A DNA stretch of 55,992 nt, from assembly GCF_029051885.1 (NCBI RefSeq), contig NZ_JAIDKI010000244.1, positions 1 through 55,992 on the forward strand, written 5' to 3'. Positions 15,999 to 24,556 of this stretch are shown piece after piece (the stretch's first letter is position 1; every line of letters starts with the position of its first letter). Made by a program: the position numbers and the translations under genes. The notes beneath the pieces are model-generated. The model had not been told where the DNA came from and made no database searches. It was given only the letters and a program-made list of their open reading frames with translations. Origin of the DNA: Muribaculum sp. (GTDB lineage Bacteria > Bacteroidota > Bacteroidia > Bacteroidales > Muribaculaceae).

Positions 15999-16016
15999 AC
16001 TATATCGGCCAGCGAT

Positions 16017-16466
16017 ATGGTAAATATATCACAGCATACTTTTCGGCTGTACAAGCGCGAGAAGCTCTGCTCGGACACAGCAATCGACCTGCTATTCTCC
16101 CGTCAGGGAGGAGGGCAGGCCGCGTTGTCTTTTCCCCTGCGCGTTGTATGGCGCCACAACCATGCTCGCAGTGGCGGAGCACAGTTTCTGATAAGCGTGC
16201 CTAAAAAACGCCTTCGTCATGCCGTAGACCGCGTTGCCATGCGTAGGCTCATCCGTGAGGCCTATCGTCTCAACCGACGTCATCTCGGCGAGGCAATCGA
16301 CATGCCTGTCGACATCGCCTTCACCTATGTGGCCGACAAGCATACCGACCTCCGCAGAGTGACTAATGCAATGATAAAGAGCCTGCGACGCATTGCCAAA
16401 TCAATGCTTCCCGACGGAGATGACTCCGCTACCGACAACAGCTCTCACGCTATGGCACAACAATAG
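16017..16466 (+). CDS. rnpA: ribonuclease P protein component
   Basis: The protein subunit assists the RNase P RNA in 5' processing of tRNA precursors. The 149-aa basic protein has the N-terminal '[19 protein letters not shown]', '[15 protein letters not shown]' and the RNR motif '[12 protein letters not shown]', all standard. The C-terminal 25 residues are polar and Ser-rich. yidD follows, the usual rnpA-yidD order. Confidence 0.93.
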   Translation: MVNISQHTFRLYKREKLCSDTAIDLLFSRQGGGQAALSFPLRVVWRHNHARSGGAQFLISVPKKRLRHAVDRVAMRRLIREAYRLNRRHLGEAIDMPVDIAFTYVADKHTDLRRVTNAMIKSLRRIAKSMLPDGDDSATDNSSHAMAQQ

Positions 16467-16491
16467 CGAGCCACATCCGTCCCCGTACAGT

Positions 16492-16716
16492 ATGATAAAG
16501 CGATTCATAGGCCGGCTGCTGATATTGCCAATACAGTTTTACCGCGCGGCCATCTCACCCCATTTTCCCCCGTCGTGCCGCTTCACCCCTACATGCAGCC
16601 AATATGCCATCGAGGCCATAAGCCGTCACGGACCACTGCGCGGCATGTGGCTCACACTTCGCCGCCTGTCAAGATGCCACCCATGGGGAGGGAGCGGATA
16701 TGATCCGGTACCTTAA
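16492..16716 (+). CDS. yidD: membrane protein insertion efficiency factor YidD
   Basis: A 74-aa protein with the family hallmarks '[27 protein letters not shown]' (in parts; the Cys residues and CSQYA are invariant), '[20 protein letters not shown]' and 'GGSGYDPVP'. It is thought to help YidC insert inner-membrane proteins. The ORF track begins at 16393 within rnpA; the ATG at 16492 ('[10 protein letters not shown]') is the family start. Confidence 0.93.
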   Translation: MIKRFIGRLLILPIQFYRAAISPHFPPSCRFTPTCSQYAIEAISRHGPLRGMWLTLRRLSRCHPWGGSGYDPVP

Positions 16717-16736
16717 GAGGATTTCATAACAAAAGC

Positions 16737-17327
16737 ATGTTTGACTTCCATACACACAATCCCGATGCCACCGACGCCATGATAAACGCAGAACCGGGAT
16801 TCATACCTCGACAAGGAGCCATATACTCAGTAGGAATACATCCATGGAACTGCGCTGATGTAACCGACATGGAACTGCGACGGCTGGATGCCGACGCACA
16901 CCTCGACTGCGTCAAGGCAATAGGCGAGACCGGTCTCGATAAACTTCGCGGCGCGACACTCGAGCGACAGACAGAACTGCTGATACACCACATAGCTCTC
17001 AGCGAAGAACTACGCAAACCCATTGTATTGCACATAGTAAAGGCATTTCCTGAAATTATAGCACTCAAGAATCGAATTAAGCCGACACAATCATGGATAA
17101 TTCACGGCTTCAGAGGTAAACCTCAACAGGCTGCAGAGCTGTTGCGCCACGGATTCTACCTCTCATTAGGCGAACATTTCAATCAGGAATCAGCTAAAAT
17201 CATACCCGCCGAAAGATTGCTGGCAGAGACCGATGACTCTGATATGGATATAACCGCCATTGCAGCCACGCTCCCTACCCTCGACCCGGCACTCCCTTCC
17301 AAGATTCTCAAATTAAAAATTTCATAG
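16737..17327 (+). CDS. TatD-like metal-dependent hydrolase
   Basis: A short 196-aa TatD-family protein. The N-terminal metal ligands are in 'FDFHTHNPD', followed by 'VGIHPWN', 'AIGETGLDKL', 'PIVLHIVKAFPEII', 'SWIIHGFRGKPQQA' and the final acidic 'LAETDDSD'. TatD enzymes are Mg-dependent nucleases. Compared with E. coli TatD (260 aa) it is compact, as is frequent in Bacteroidetes. It starts 20 nt after yidD. Confidence 0.85.
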   Translation: MFDFHTHNPDATDAMINAEPGFIPRQGAIYSVGIHPWNCADVTDMELRRLDADAHLDCVKAIGETGLDKLRGATLERQTELLIHHIALSEELRKPIVLHIVKAFPEIIALKNRIKPTQSWIIHGFRGKPQQAAELLRHGFYLSLGEHFNQESAKIIPAERLLAETDDSDMDITAIAATLPTLDPALPSKILKLKIS

Positions 17328-17335
17328 AAATTTAG

Positions 17336-17343
17336 TATATTTG
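17336..17343 (+). promoter_or_regulatory. -7 box of the DUF362 gene
   Basis: TATATTTG starts 8 nt after the TatD-like stop and ends 17 nt before the DUF362 ATG. No clear -33 is seen. Confidence 0.5.
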
Positions 17344-17360
17344 CGTTTAATACAATCATC

Positions 17361-18254
17361 ATGGAGAAAGAAAATCCCTCAAAAGTATATTTCTGTCCGC
17401 GCATCAATGCCGAAAATCTTGTAAAAATATATGAGGCTCTCGGGCGCGAGGCTACCGGACGTGTGGCCATAAAGCTATCGACCGGAGAAGCCGGCAATCC
17501 CAACCATCTCAGCACTGATGTCATCAAGCAGCTGGTACAGCTTACCAAAGGCACTATCGTGGAATGCAATACCGCCTACGAGGGACGCCGCAACACGGTA
17601 GCCGAACATATGCAGACAGCCGCCGAACATGGATTCACAGCCATAGCCGAAGTCGATATCATGGATGCAGAGGGCGATATCGAGCTTCCGGTAAGAAACG
17701 GACGGCACCTTGATAGGAACTATGTAGGAAAAAACTGGGAGAATTACGACTTCACCATAGTACTTTCGCACTTCAAAGGACATCCGATGGCAGGATTCGG
17801 AGGCGCGCTAAAAAATGTGGCCATCGGCATGGCATCGTCGCGTGGAAAAGCGTGGATACATACTGCCGGCGCTTCACTGGATGTGCCTGTCGACTGGGAG
17901 AACGTACCCCCGCAAAACGATTTCCTCGAATCCATGGCTGAAGCATGCGAATCTGTATTCGACCGGGCCGGAGACAGGATACTATACATAAATGTAGCCA
18001 ACAACCTGTCGGTCGACTGCGACTGTGTGGCCGAACCCGAGACAATACATATGGAAGACATCGGCATACTCGCCTCGCTCGACCCTGTGGCGCTCGACCG
18101 CGCAAGCATCGACATGGTGTACAACTCGCCCGACCCCGGAAAATCCCACCTCATCGAACGTATCGAGTCGCGTTGCGGCACACATTTACTCGACTATGCC
18201 GAGCAGATGGGCCTTGGCTCGCAGAAATATGTAATCGAGAATATCGAGTCCTGA
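17361..18254 (+). CDS. DUF362 domain protein without Fe-S cluster motif
   Basis: A 297-aa protein of the DUF362 family ('VAIKLSTGEAGNPNHL', 'VECNTAYEGRRNT', 'VLSHFKGHPMAGFGGALKNVAIG', 'DIGILASLDPVALDRASIDMV'). Many relatives carry a C-terminal pair of 4Fe-4S CxxCxxC motifs; none is present here, so this is the single-domain form. The reaction is not known. Its stop overlaps the next start (TGATG), which couples it to a small P-loop kinase. Confidence 0.8.
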   Translation: MEKENPSKVYFCPRINAENLVKIYEALGREATGRVAIKLSTGEAGNPNHLSTDVIKQLVQLTKGTIVECNTAYEGRRNTVAEHMQTAAEHGFTAIAEVDIMDAEGDIELPVRNGRHLDRNYVGKNWENYDFTIVLSHFKGHPMAGFGGALKNVAIGMASSRGKAWIHTAGASLDVPVDWENVPPQNDFLESMAEACESVFDRAGDRILYINVANNLSVDCDCVAEPETIHMEDIGILASLDPVALDRASIDMVYNSPDPGKSHLIERIESRCGTHLLDYAEQMGLGSQKYVIENIES

Positions 18255-18790
18255 TGCACGACGAGGTCTTAAAAAAAGTACATGACGCCCGAGTCGTGAT
18301 TATGTGCGGAGTGAGCGGTTCAGGAAAAACGTTTTTCTCCCGCAGGCTTGAGCAGTTGGGATTCCGCCGTATTTCATCCGACGGCATCGTATGGGACAAA
18401 TATGGCAGCGAGTTCATGCACTTCCCGCCCTCACGTCAGAAGGAAATATTCATGTCGGCGCAACACGACCTGGCCGAACAGATGGTATCGCTTATTGACG
18501 CGGGAGATAAAGTGGTTGTCGACTCCACCATGTGCCGCCGCTCAAAACGCAATCACATGCGTGCTCTATGCCTCAGCAAGGGTATAAACCCAGCCATAGT
18601 ATATATGTCAGCGCCGCTGCATATACTCCAAGAGAGGCTATCGAATCGCAAGGACACAGGTCCCGACGACCAGAGGGTAGATGACGATAATCTCAAGCAA
18701 TACTATACAAACTTCGAGACACCATCTGCTGATGAAAATGCCTTTGTTTGCTCTCCCATCATACATGACCAAAGTAAGCTGACAAATTAA
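18254..18790 (+). CDS. P-loop ATPase / zeta-toxin-like kinase
   Basis: A 178-aa nucleotide-binding protein with a Walker A at residues 19-26 (GVSGSGKT), a later basic 'CRRSKRNHMRAL' and a probable arginine lid 'RLSNRKDTGPDD', as in the AAA_33/zeta-like kinases that phosphorylate small molecules or RNA ends. The ORF track starts at 17945 inside DUF362; the ATG at 18254 overlaps the DUF362 stop and places the Walker A at the usual position. Substrate unknown. Confidence 0.82.
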   Translation: MHDEVLKKVHDARVVIMCGVSGSGKTFFSRRLEQLGFRRISSDGIVWDKYGSEFMHFPPSRQKEIFMSAQHDLAEQMVSLIDAGDKVVVDSTMCRRSKRNHMRALCLSKGINPAIVYMSAPLHILQERLSNRKDTGPDDQRVDDDNLKQYYTNFETPSADENAFVCSPIIHDQSKLTN

Positions 18791-18798
18791 TAAAACAC

Positions 18799-18836
18799 TA
18801 TACGCCGTACCATCGCAATTGATGATACGGCGTATA
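18799..18836. terminator. bidirectional terminator
   Basis: TATACGCCGTA and TACGGCGTATA, with inner CATC/GATG pairing, form a hairpin between the convergent P-loop kinase gene and the barrel gene. Confidence 0.8.
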
Positions 18837-18884
18837 TGTTTATAGACAAGTACCTTATTTACAGAGAGAGCTCTCTGTCATGAA

Positions 18885-19586
18885 TCAGAAGTTGTAGCCC
18901 AGCGAGATGTTGAAGTTGCTGTTCTTGATTGAGGCTTTGCCCCACTGCTCCTTGTCGGCGATGTTTACAAGGCCAAACTGATAGTTCATGCCAAGATACA
19001 CCTTGTGGAAAGTATAGCCGAGACCTACGCCCAGACCGAAATCAATGCGCTTGAAACCGCCCTTAGAGTCCTCATCGTCCTCATCAGCTACACCGAACAT
19101 ATCCATATCGTATTTTTCATCGCCATCCTCAAATTTCATCTTGCCGTTTACACCATAAGCGAAGTAAGGACCGAAGTTGACCTGAAGCTGCGACTCCTCG
19201 GCAAAGTTGAGACGATAAGAAGCATACACAGGAAGTTCAAGGTAGCCGGCAGTCATAGTGAGCTTATCGGTGTATCCTTCTTCACTTGAATCCTCTTTGG
19301 CGCCCTTCACGGTATAGAACAGACCTGTGTTGATGTAGAAAGAGCGTACAATCGGGAACTCTACAGCGAGACCGGCGCTGAATCCAACTTTTGTTGAAAG
19401 ATTGGAATCATCAAGTTTATCGAGAGAGTAATTAGAGAAATTCAGACCTACACGCGGACCGATTACAATGCTCTGTTCAACTTCGTCAGTGTCCCAGAAT
19501 GAAAATTCAGACGAGTCAGAAGCACGCTGTGCCGACAGGCCAAGGGCCGATACCACTGCCAGAGCAGTCAAAAATAATTTTTTCAT
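18885..19586 (-). CDS. PorT-like outer-membrane beta-barrel protein
   Basis: A 233-aa secreted protein. The signal peptide 'MKKLFLTALAVVSALGLSAQ' ends in a typical AQ cut. The mature part alternates Gly/aromatic strands ('VGLNFSNYSLDKL', 'LPVYASYRLNF', 'GPYFAYGVNGKM', 'LGVGLGYTFHKVYLGMNYQFGL') and ends in aromatic 'NISLGYNF', which marks an outer-membrane barrel. It belongs to the broad PorT-type barrel family; that does not by itself make it the T9SS PorT. It lies 37 nt downstream of the PD40 gene in the same direction. Confidence 0.8.
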   Translation of the reverse strand: MKKLFLTALAVVSALGLSAQRASDSSEFSFWDTDEVEQSIVIGPRVGLNFSNYSLDKLDDSNLSTKVGFSAGLAVEFPIVRSFYINTGLFYTVKGAKEDSSEEGYTDKLTMTAGYLELPVYASYRLNFAEESQLQVNFGPYFAYGVNGKMKFEDGDEKYDMDMFGVADEDDEDSKGGFKRIDFGLGVGLGYTFHKVYLGMNYQFGLVNIADKEQWGKASIKNSNFNISLGYNF

Positions 19587-19623
19587 TGCAAAATTAAATT
19601 ATAGTGAATAACCTTAGTGTTTA

Positions 19624-20631
19624 TCAAAGATCGAATGACATTTTCCACACATTGAATATGCGGTTGGCCGAACCACGCTGAGAAAGAAAATATATTTCCT
19701 TTCCGTCGGGCGACCATATGGCCGACATATCGTTGCCGGGATGATAAGTAAGCTGTGTGAGATTTGTGCCGTCTGTACGCACTACAAAGATATCGGTATT
19801 GATTGCTTTCTCCTTTTCTGAAACACTTGTCCCGGTCACCAGAAGCCATTTGCCATCAGGCGACAGCTGCGGAGTGGTGAAACTGCGTCCGGGCTGCGAC
19901 AGGATTATCTCCTCCACACCGGTTTCAAAATTGATGCGCCATATCTCACTCTCCTTCTGGTCGGTAAAACGCGCGCAGTATATTTCATTAGCCTTTCCCG
20001 GAATCATCACAGGTGTCATGCCGCGCGAATAGTTGGAAAACAGATTGGTCTTGCGGTCGTAGCTCCATATGCTGTACGACTGAAGACCCTCCCCGCGATG
20101 GAAGAAAATAGTATTACCGTCGCGTGAGATAACACCTCCGTAGTCATTGTCATTACCTCCTGAAATCTGCTTTACAACCGAACCCTGCTCGGCATTTACA
20201 AGATATATGCCATGGTGGCCGTTGCGTACTTCCGTGAAACACAGCGTGCTACCGTCAGGACTCCAGCTGAAATCCTCTACGGCAGTACGAAACGTGCGCT
20301 GCACGCTTGCACCACCCTTCTTGGCACTCTTCACCATGATATTCTGAGTACCGTTCTTGAGATTGATATAAGCTATCTTCTGCCCGTCGGGCGATATGGC
20401 TATCTGCGGATTTACCCACCAGTCTACTCCCGAGGCTTTCTTCTTTCCGAATATGCCGCTTCGGTTGTTTACAGTGTACAACACACAATCGGCATCGTCG
20501 GTAATACGCTCAAAATTAACACCTCCCTCTTCAGGAACATTTACTACAGAGTAGTCAAACTTTATCTTTTTAGCCTCAGCGTTCAGTGCCAGAAGCGAAA
20601 CTGTAAGGATGGCTGCGAAAATTTTATTCAT
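19624..20631 (-). CDS. secreted PD40 (TolB-like) beta-propeller protein
   Basis: A 335-aa protein with signal peptide 'MNKIFAAILTVSLLALNAEA'. At least five PD40 blades follow: 'ISPDGQKIAYIN', 'FSWSPDGSTLCFTE', 'ISRDGNTIFF', 'LSPDGKWLLVTG' and 'IWSPDGKEIYFLS'. Such propellers act as protein-interaction platforms in the periplasm; no enzyme motif is seen. It is probably co-transcribed with the barrel protein downstream. A G8 tract lies at the -33 position of its promoter. Confidence 0.82.
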   Translation of the reverse strand: MNKIFAAILTVSLLALNAEAKKIKFDYSVVNVPEEGGVNFERITDDADCVLYTVNNRSGIFGKKKASGVDWWVNPQIAISPDGQKIAYINLKNGTQNIMVKSAKKGGASVQRTFRTAVEDFSWSPDGSTLCFTEVRNGHHGIYLVNAEQGSVVKQISGGNDNDYGGVISRDGNTIFFHRGEGLQSYSIWSYDRKTNLFSNYSRGMTPVMIPGKANEIYCARFTDQKESEIWRINFETGVEEIILSQPGRSFTTPQLSPDGKWLLVTGTSVSEKEKAINTDIFVVRTDGTNLTQLTYHPGNDMSAIWSPDGKEIYFLSQRGSANRIFNVWKMSFDL

Positions 20632-20679
20632 TGAAATGTTGTAAATAATGAACTGGTTTATAGAATTGTAAAACAGTTA

Positions 20680-20714
20680 CAAATTTACACATTTATTAAC
20701 CAATTACCCCCCCC
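20680..20714 (-). promoter_or_regulatory. promoter of the PD40 gene with a G8 tract
   Basis: On the minus strand TAAATTTG (20687 to 20680) is a perfect -7 box. The -33 position, 19 nt further upstream, is occupied by a run of eight G (C8 on the plus strand, 20707-20714). The leader to the ATG at 20631 is about 45 nt. Confidence 0.5.
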
Positions 20715-20775
20715 AATTGTTAATAATTATTAAAACGATTATTTTCTAATGTTAATCCCTTCCCCAAATGTAAGC

Positions 20776-20811
20776 AATTGCGGTATAATGCGTAGGCATT
20801 ATACCGCAATT
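20776..20811. terminator. perfect 16-bp hairpin downstream of the HD gene
   Basis: AATTGCGGTATAATGC and GCATTATACCGCAATT pair perfectly over loop GTAG. It lies downstream of the minus-strand HD gene and upstream of the PD40 promoter, so it probably ends the ilvE-HD transcript. A U-tract is lacking. Confidence 0.7.
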
Positions 20812-20816
20812 AAGCG

Positions 20817-20844
20817 CTCTATATATTATACTCTATATATTATA
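20817..20844. repeat. 14-bp tandem repeat, two copies
   Basis: CTCTATATATTATA occurs twice in direct succession, between the HD gene stop and its terminator hairpin. Confidence 0.7.
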
Positions 20845-20854
20845 TATGTGTAGG

Positions 20855-21412
20855 CTATACGTAGCCGAACATGCGGTGCATGGCATCGAACCGCATCAGC
20901 GAGTCGCCACCGTGGCGCGCCAGTGCGGCACGCGCTTTAGCTACAGTACGCTTCTCCATAGCTCCCGACTTGGAATAGAATTTGTCGGCATAGCATACGA
21001 GTTTCTCAAGTATTGACTCGGGCATATAGTCGCATGCCGGAAGGGGCAACTGCTGCTGTACTATGTCTTCTGCTGTAAGTCCGGTGCCTGTATGGGTTTC
21101 GGCCACCCGTACCCACTCCTCGGGAGCACCCTCTTCGCGCAGTATTCCGGCTCCGATAATACCGTGGCGTATATAAGGCTCCTCGCCGAAACAATGTATT
21201 CCGGGAGCTTTAGTGCGGCATATGCCTATATCGTGGAGCATCGCCGCTCCGCGCACCATATCGGCGTCGAGGCCAAGCCGGGCCGACTCGTTGAGAGCCA
21301 CAGCCATGTCAGCTACCTGGCATGCATGCTTCATATATATTTCCCGCATCAGGGGGTCGGCACCTGATGCGGGATAATATTTGTCGATTATGGCTTGATA
21401 GTCAGTAGTCAT
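20855..21412 (-). CDS. HD-domain phosphohydrolase
   Basis: A 185-aa HD-superfamily protein. The metal ligands are visible as 'KHACQVADMAVAL' (His) and 'GAAMLHDIGICRTKAPG' (HD), then 'IRHGIIGAGIL' and 'AETHTGTG'. Relatives include predicted nucleotide phosphohydrolases, and the substrate is unknown. Its start is 10 nt after the ilvE stop, so it is the second gene of an ilvE operon. Confidence 0.82.
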   Translation of the reverse strand: MTTDYQAIIDKYYPASGADPLMREIYMKHACQVADMAVALNESARLGLDADMVRGAAMLHDIGICRTKAPGIHCFGEEPYIRHGIIGAGILREEGAPEEWVRVAETHTGTGLTAEDIVQQQLPLPACDYMPESILEKLVCYADKFYSKSGAMEKRTVAKARAALARHGGDSLMRFDAMHRMFGYV

Positions 21413-21422
21413 TCAATAACAA

Positions 21423-22445
21423 TCAGTCAATAATGGTATTCCAGCCATGTACATCGGGCTCTTCACCGAGCTGTATGGCGCGGAGACGATTGTAGAGAGC
21501 TGTTGTGACAGGACCGGGCTGTCCGTCCTTGCTTACCACATATTTCACACCTGTATCGAGGTCGTCGATTTCAGCTACAGGCGATGCTACGGCGGCAGTT
21601 CCACAGGCGGCAGCTTCATCGATTTCAGCGAGTTCTTCGATAGGTATATGGCGTGCCTCTACCTCTATGCCCATGTCGCGCGCGAGCTGCATGAGGCTCT
21701 TGTTGGTAATAGACGGAAGAATAGACTCCGAAGCGGGAGTGATGTACTTGCCGCCCTTTATGGCGAAGAAGTTGGCGGGACCACACTCGTCGAGATATTT
21801 CTTTTCTTTCGGATCAAGATAAAGCACCGCACTGTATCCGAGCGAATGGGCTTTTTCACCAGCCTCAAGACTGGCTGCATAGTTTCCGCCTACCTTCCAG
21901 CGTCCGGTTCCCTTCGGGGCAACGCGGTCAAACTCACGCATGATACATATATTGGTAGGTTTGAAACCTTCCTTGAAGTAAGGGCCTACGGGAGTTACGA
22001 GTATTATGAACATATATTCCCTTGCAGGCTTCACCCCAACCTGTGCCGAGATACCTATCTCAAGCGGACGGATATAAAGCGATGCACCGCTGCCATACGG
22101 GGGTACAAAGCGCTCGTTAAGTTTCACCACCTTCTTAACCATTTCGGTGAAAAGCTCGACGGGCACCGGCTCCATCATGATTCCTTTTGCCGACTCGATA
22201 ATACGGCGGGCGTTCTCTTCGAGACGGAACACACGTATCTTTCCGTCTTTGCCGCGGAAAGCCTTCAGACCCTCAAAGATTTCCTGTCCGTAGTGGAGGC
22301 AGGTAGCTGCAATATGGAGATCGATGGTCTCCGACTGAGATACCTCTATATCGCCCCATTTTCCGTCGCGGAAGCAGCAACGTACGTTGCAATCGGTAGG
22401 AATATAGCCAAATGAAAGATGGCTCCAGTCTAATTCTTTATCCAT
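21423..22445 (-). CDS. ilvE: branched-chain amino acid aminotransferase
   Basis: PLP enzyme that transfers the amino group between glutamate and the 2-keto acids of Leu, Ile and Val. At 340 aa it is the longer type II form. Motifs: 'HYGQEIFEGLKAFRGKDG', 'YIRPLEIGISAQVGVKPA', the PLP lysine region 'GRWKVGGNYAASLEA', 'YLDECGPANFFAI' and 'EAAACGTAAVASPV'. It starts 'MDKELDWSHLSFGYIPTDCN'. A promoter about 220 nt upstream gives an unusually long leader. Confidence 0.93.
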   Translation of the reverse strand: MDKELDWSHLSFGYIPTDCNVRCCFRDGKWGDIEVSQSETIDLHIAATCLHYGQEIFEGLKAFRGKDGKIRVFRLEENARRIIESAKGIMMEPVPVELFTEMVKKVVKLNERFVPPYGSGASLYIRPLEIGISAQVGVKPAREYMFIILVTPVGPYFKEGFKPTNICIMREFDRVAPKGTGRWKVGGNYAASLEAGEKAHSLGYSAVLYLDPKEKKYLDECGPANFFAIKGGKYITPASESILPSITNKSLMQLARDMGIEVEARHIPIEELAEIDEAAACGTAAVASPVAEIDDLDTGVKYVVSKDGQPGPVTTALYNRLRAIQLGEEPDVHGWNTIID

Positions 22446-22461
22446 AACTCTTTTATGTTTT

Positions 22462-22483
22462 AGAGCCGGTGAGACAATAAATG
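22462..22483 (+). repeat. 22-bp repeat motif, copy 3
   Basis: Identical over 22 bp to the copy at 1588-1609 (AGAGCCGGTGAGACAATAAA, then TG). It lies in the leader of ilvE, 16 nt upstream of its ATG, in the opposite orientation to that gene. Confidence 0.7.
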
Positions 22484-22516
22484 TTAATTGCAGTGCCGAG
22501 GCGATGCTGACTCTTA

Positions 22517-22633
22517 TTATCCGTGCGGCTTGTTGTTACACGTGTTGTGAAATTCTTTCGATCTCCAAGGCCGTCCGAGGTTGTAAAAAGTTTCCTCCTT
22601 ATTGTCGAAACGGCTCTTATCAACCGCAGACAT
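22517..22633 (-). CDS. possible 38-codon leader ORF upstream of ilvE
   Basis: Within the ilvE leader an ATG at 22633 opens a 38-codon frame that ends in two successive TAA codons. The peptide ('MSAVDKSRFDNKEETFYNLG', then 'RPWRSKEFHNTCNNKPHG') has no run of Leu, Ile or Val, so it does not look like a classical attenuator. GGAGG lies directly before the ATG, too close for a good ribosome site. It may be a small protein, a leader peptide or chance. Confidence 0.3.
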   Translation of the reverse strand: MSAVDKSRFDNKEETFYNLGRPWRSKEFHNTCNNKPHG

Positions 22634-22672
22634 CCTCCACAGTTGAATCAATTACTTTCTACCGCGAATTTA

Positions 22673-22704
22673 CAAAAATATTTCACTTGTCACCCTTTAT
22701 CAAA
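22673..22704 (-). promoter_or_regulatory. ilvE promoter
   Basis: On the minus strand TTTG (22704-22701), a 20-nt spacer and TATTTTTG (22680-22673) make an ideal promoter, about 220 nt upstream of the ilvE start. It is back to back with the lysS promoter. Confidence 0.7.
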
Positions 22705-22733
22705 CTATTTTATTTTATCATTATGTATCAAAA

Positions 22734-22764
22734 TTGGCGAATAGAGATAAAATCGTTAATTTTG
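22734..22764 (+). promoter_or_regulatory. lysS promoter
   Basis: TTG (22734-22736), a 20-nt spacer and TAATTTTG (22757-22764). Transcription would begin about 22770, so the ORF-track start at 22772 has no leader. The ATG at 22799 is preferred. Confidence 0.65.
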
Positions 22765-22798
22765 CGATTAATTGACAAAACATTACAGTAAAAGCAAT

Positions 22799-24556
22799 AT
22801 GGCTATCAACTTACTTGAACTCAGCGAACAAGAGATAATACGTCGCGGCTCGCTCGACGAGATGCGCAACCGCGGTATCGATCCCTACCCTGCCGCCCTC
22901 TATCCGGTCGACGCATATACCACCGAAATCAAAGAAACATTCAGCGACGACGCTCCACAGAGAGAGGTATGTGTAGCCGGCCGTATCATGAGCCGCCGTA
23001 TCATGGGCAAAGCATCGTTCATGGAACTTCAGGACTCACGCGGACGCGTACAGGTGTATATCTCACGCGATGATCTCTGTCCTGGCGAGGACAAGGATTT
23101 ATACAACGTAGTGTTCAAGAAGCTCCTTGACATAGGCGACTTCGTAGGCGTGAAAGGCTTTGTGTTCCGCACCCAGACCGGCGAAATATCCGTTCATGCC
23201 CAGGAACTCACCGTACTTAGCAAATCGCTCCGTCCGCTCCCTATCGTAAAAGTAAAGGACGGTGTCACCTACGATGCCTTCGATGATCCCGAACTCCGCT
23301 ACCGCCGCCGTTATGTCGACCTGGTGGTCAACGACGGTGTAAAGGAAATCTTCATCAAGCGCACAAAGGTATTCAACTCCATGCGCCAGTTCTTCAACGA
23401 GGCAGGCTATATGGAAGTGGAGACCCCTATCCTACAGTCAATACCCGGCGGAGCTGCCGCCCGTCCATTTATCACACACCACAATGCTCTCGACATACCC
23501 CTGTATCTGCGTATCGCCGACGAGCTGTATCTCAAGCGCCTCATCGTAGGTGGATTCGAGGGTGTATACGAGTTCTCCAAGAACTTCCGCAACGAAGGTA
23601 TGGACCGCACCCACAATCCGGAGTTCACCTGTATGGAAATATATGTAGCATACAAGGACTACAACTGGATGATGGACTTCACAGAGCGCATGCTTGAAAA
23701 GATATGTATGGATGTCAACGGCACAACCGATGTAAAAGTAGGCGACAACATCATATCGTTCAAAGCACCCTTCAAGCGCATCACCATGCGCGACGCTATC
23801 CTCGAGCACACCGGATTTGATATCAACGGAAAGAACGAGGATGAGCTCAGAGCGGCAGCGCGAGGCATGGGTATCGAAGTGGACGAAACCATGGGCAAAG
23901 GCAAGCTCATCGACGAGATGTTCGGCGAGAAGTGCGAGGGCTCATACATACAGCCTACCTTCATCACCGACTACCCCATCGAGATGTCGCCCCTTACCAA
24001 GCGCCACCGCGACAATCCCGAACTTACCGAGCGCTTCGAGCTTATGGTAAACGGCAAGGAGCTCGCCAATGCTTACTCGGAACTCAACGACCCCATCGAC
24101 CAGTATGAACGCTTTGTAGAGCAGATGCGACTCGCAGAGAAGGGCGATGACGAAGCCATGATTATTGACAAAGACTTCATACGCGCCCTCGAATACGGCA
24201 TGCCCCCCACATCGGGCATGGGTATCGGCATGGACCGTCTGGTAATGCTGATGACCGGACAGACTACAATACAGGAAGTACTTCTCTTCCCGCAGATGCG
24301 TCCGGAGAAGACCGAGAAGCGTGACAACGCTGAGGCATATGCCTCGGTGGGCGTACCCGTCGAGTGGGTACCCGTGCTGCAGAAAGCAGGCGTATACACC
24401 GTGGCCCAGCTCGCCACAGCCAATCCCGGAAAACTTTTCCAGGATATCTGCGGCCTGAACAAAAAATTCAAACTCGAACTGAAGAATCCCTCACAGGACG
24501 ATGTAAAGAACTGGGTTGCCGCATCCGCGCCTCAAAAGGAAGAGGAGGCGGAATAA
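22799..24556 (+). CDS. lysS: lysine-tRNA ligase with C-terminal extension
   Basis: Class II aminoacyl-tRNA synthetase. The anticodon-binding OB domain ('[23 protein letters not shown]', split) is followed by the catalytic core with motif 2 '[18 protein letters not shown]' and motif 3 '[15 protein letters not shown]'. With the ATG at 22799 it is 585 aa, about 80 more than E. coli LysS. The excess is a C-terminal tail ('[20 protein letters not shown]', '[13 protein letters not shown]') that looks like a small helix-hairpin-helix domain, ending in an acidic 'KEEEAE'. Its stop overlaps gpsA (TAATG). Confidence 0.94.
   Translation: MAINLLELSEQEIIRRGSLDEMRNRGIDPYPAALYPVDAYTTEIKETFSDDAPQREVCVAGRIMSRRIMGKASFMELQDSRGRVQVYISRDDLCPGEDKDLYNVVFKKLLDIGDFVGVKGFVFRTQTGEISVHAQELTVLSKSLRPLPIVKVKDGVTYDAFDDPELRYRRRYVDLVVNDGVKEIFIKRTKVFNSMRQFFNEAGYMEVETPILQSIPGGAAARPFITHHNALDIPLYLRIADELYLKRLIVGGFEGVYEFSKNFRNEGMDRTHNPEFTCMEIYVAYKDYNWMMDFTERMLEKICMDVNGTTDVKVGDNIISFKAPFKRITMRDAILEHTGFDINGKNEDELRAAARGMGIEVDETMGKGKLIDEMFGEKCEGSYIQPTFITDYPIEMSPLTKRHRDNPELTERFELMVNGKELANAYSELNDPIDQYERFVEQMRLAEKGDDEAMIIDKDFIRALEYGMPPTSGMGIGMDRLVMLMTGQTTIQEVLLFPQMRPEKTEKRDNAEAYASVGVPVEWVPVLQKAGVYTVAQLATANPGKLFQDICGLNKKFKLELKNPSQDDVKNWVAASAPQKEEEAE

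Noticed and set aside
17945-18253. N-terminal extension of the P-loop kinase ORF
   Set aside because: The extension overlaps DUF362 in another frame and is Arg/Pro-rich shadow sequence; the ATG at 18254 fits the family start and the coupled overlap.
18885-19586. Assigning the barrel protein as the T9SS component PorT
   Set aside because: The match is only to the broad PorT-type barrel family; small barrels of this kind are numerous in Bacteroidetes and no T9SS partner is adjacent.
21447-22415. 322-aa plus-strand ORF opposite ilvE
   Set aside because: It is the shadow of a clear ilvE gene on the other strand; the product has no family features.
22517-22633. Classical branched-chain attenuator peptide for ilvE
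   Set aside because: The peptide has only one Val and one Leu and no Ile, and no terminator/antiterminator pair is evident.
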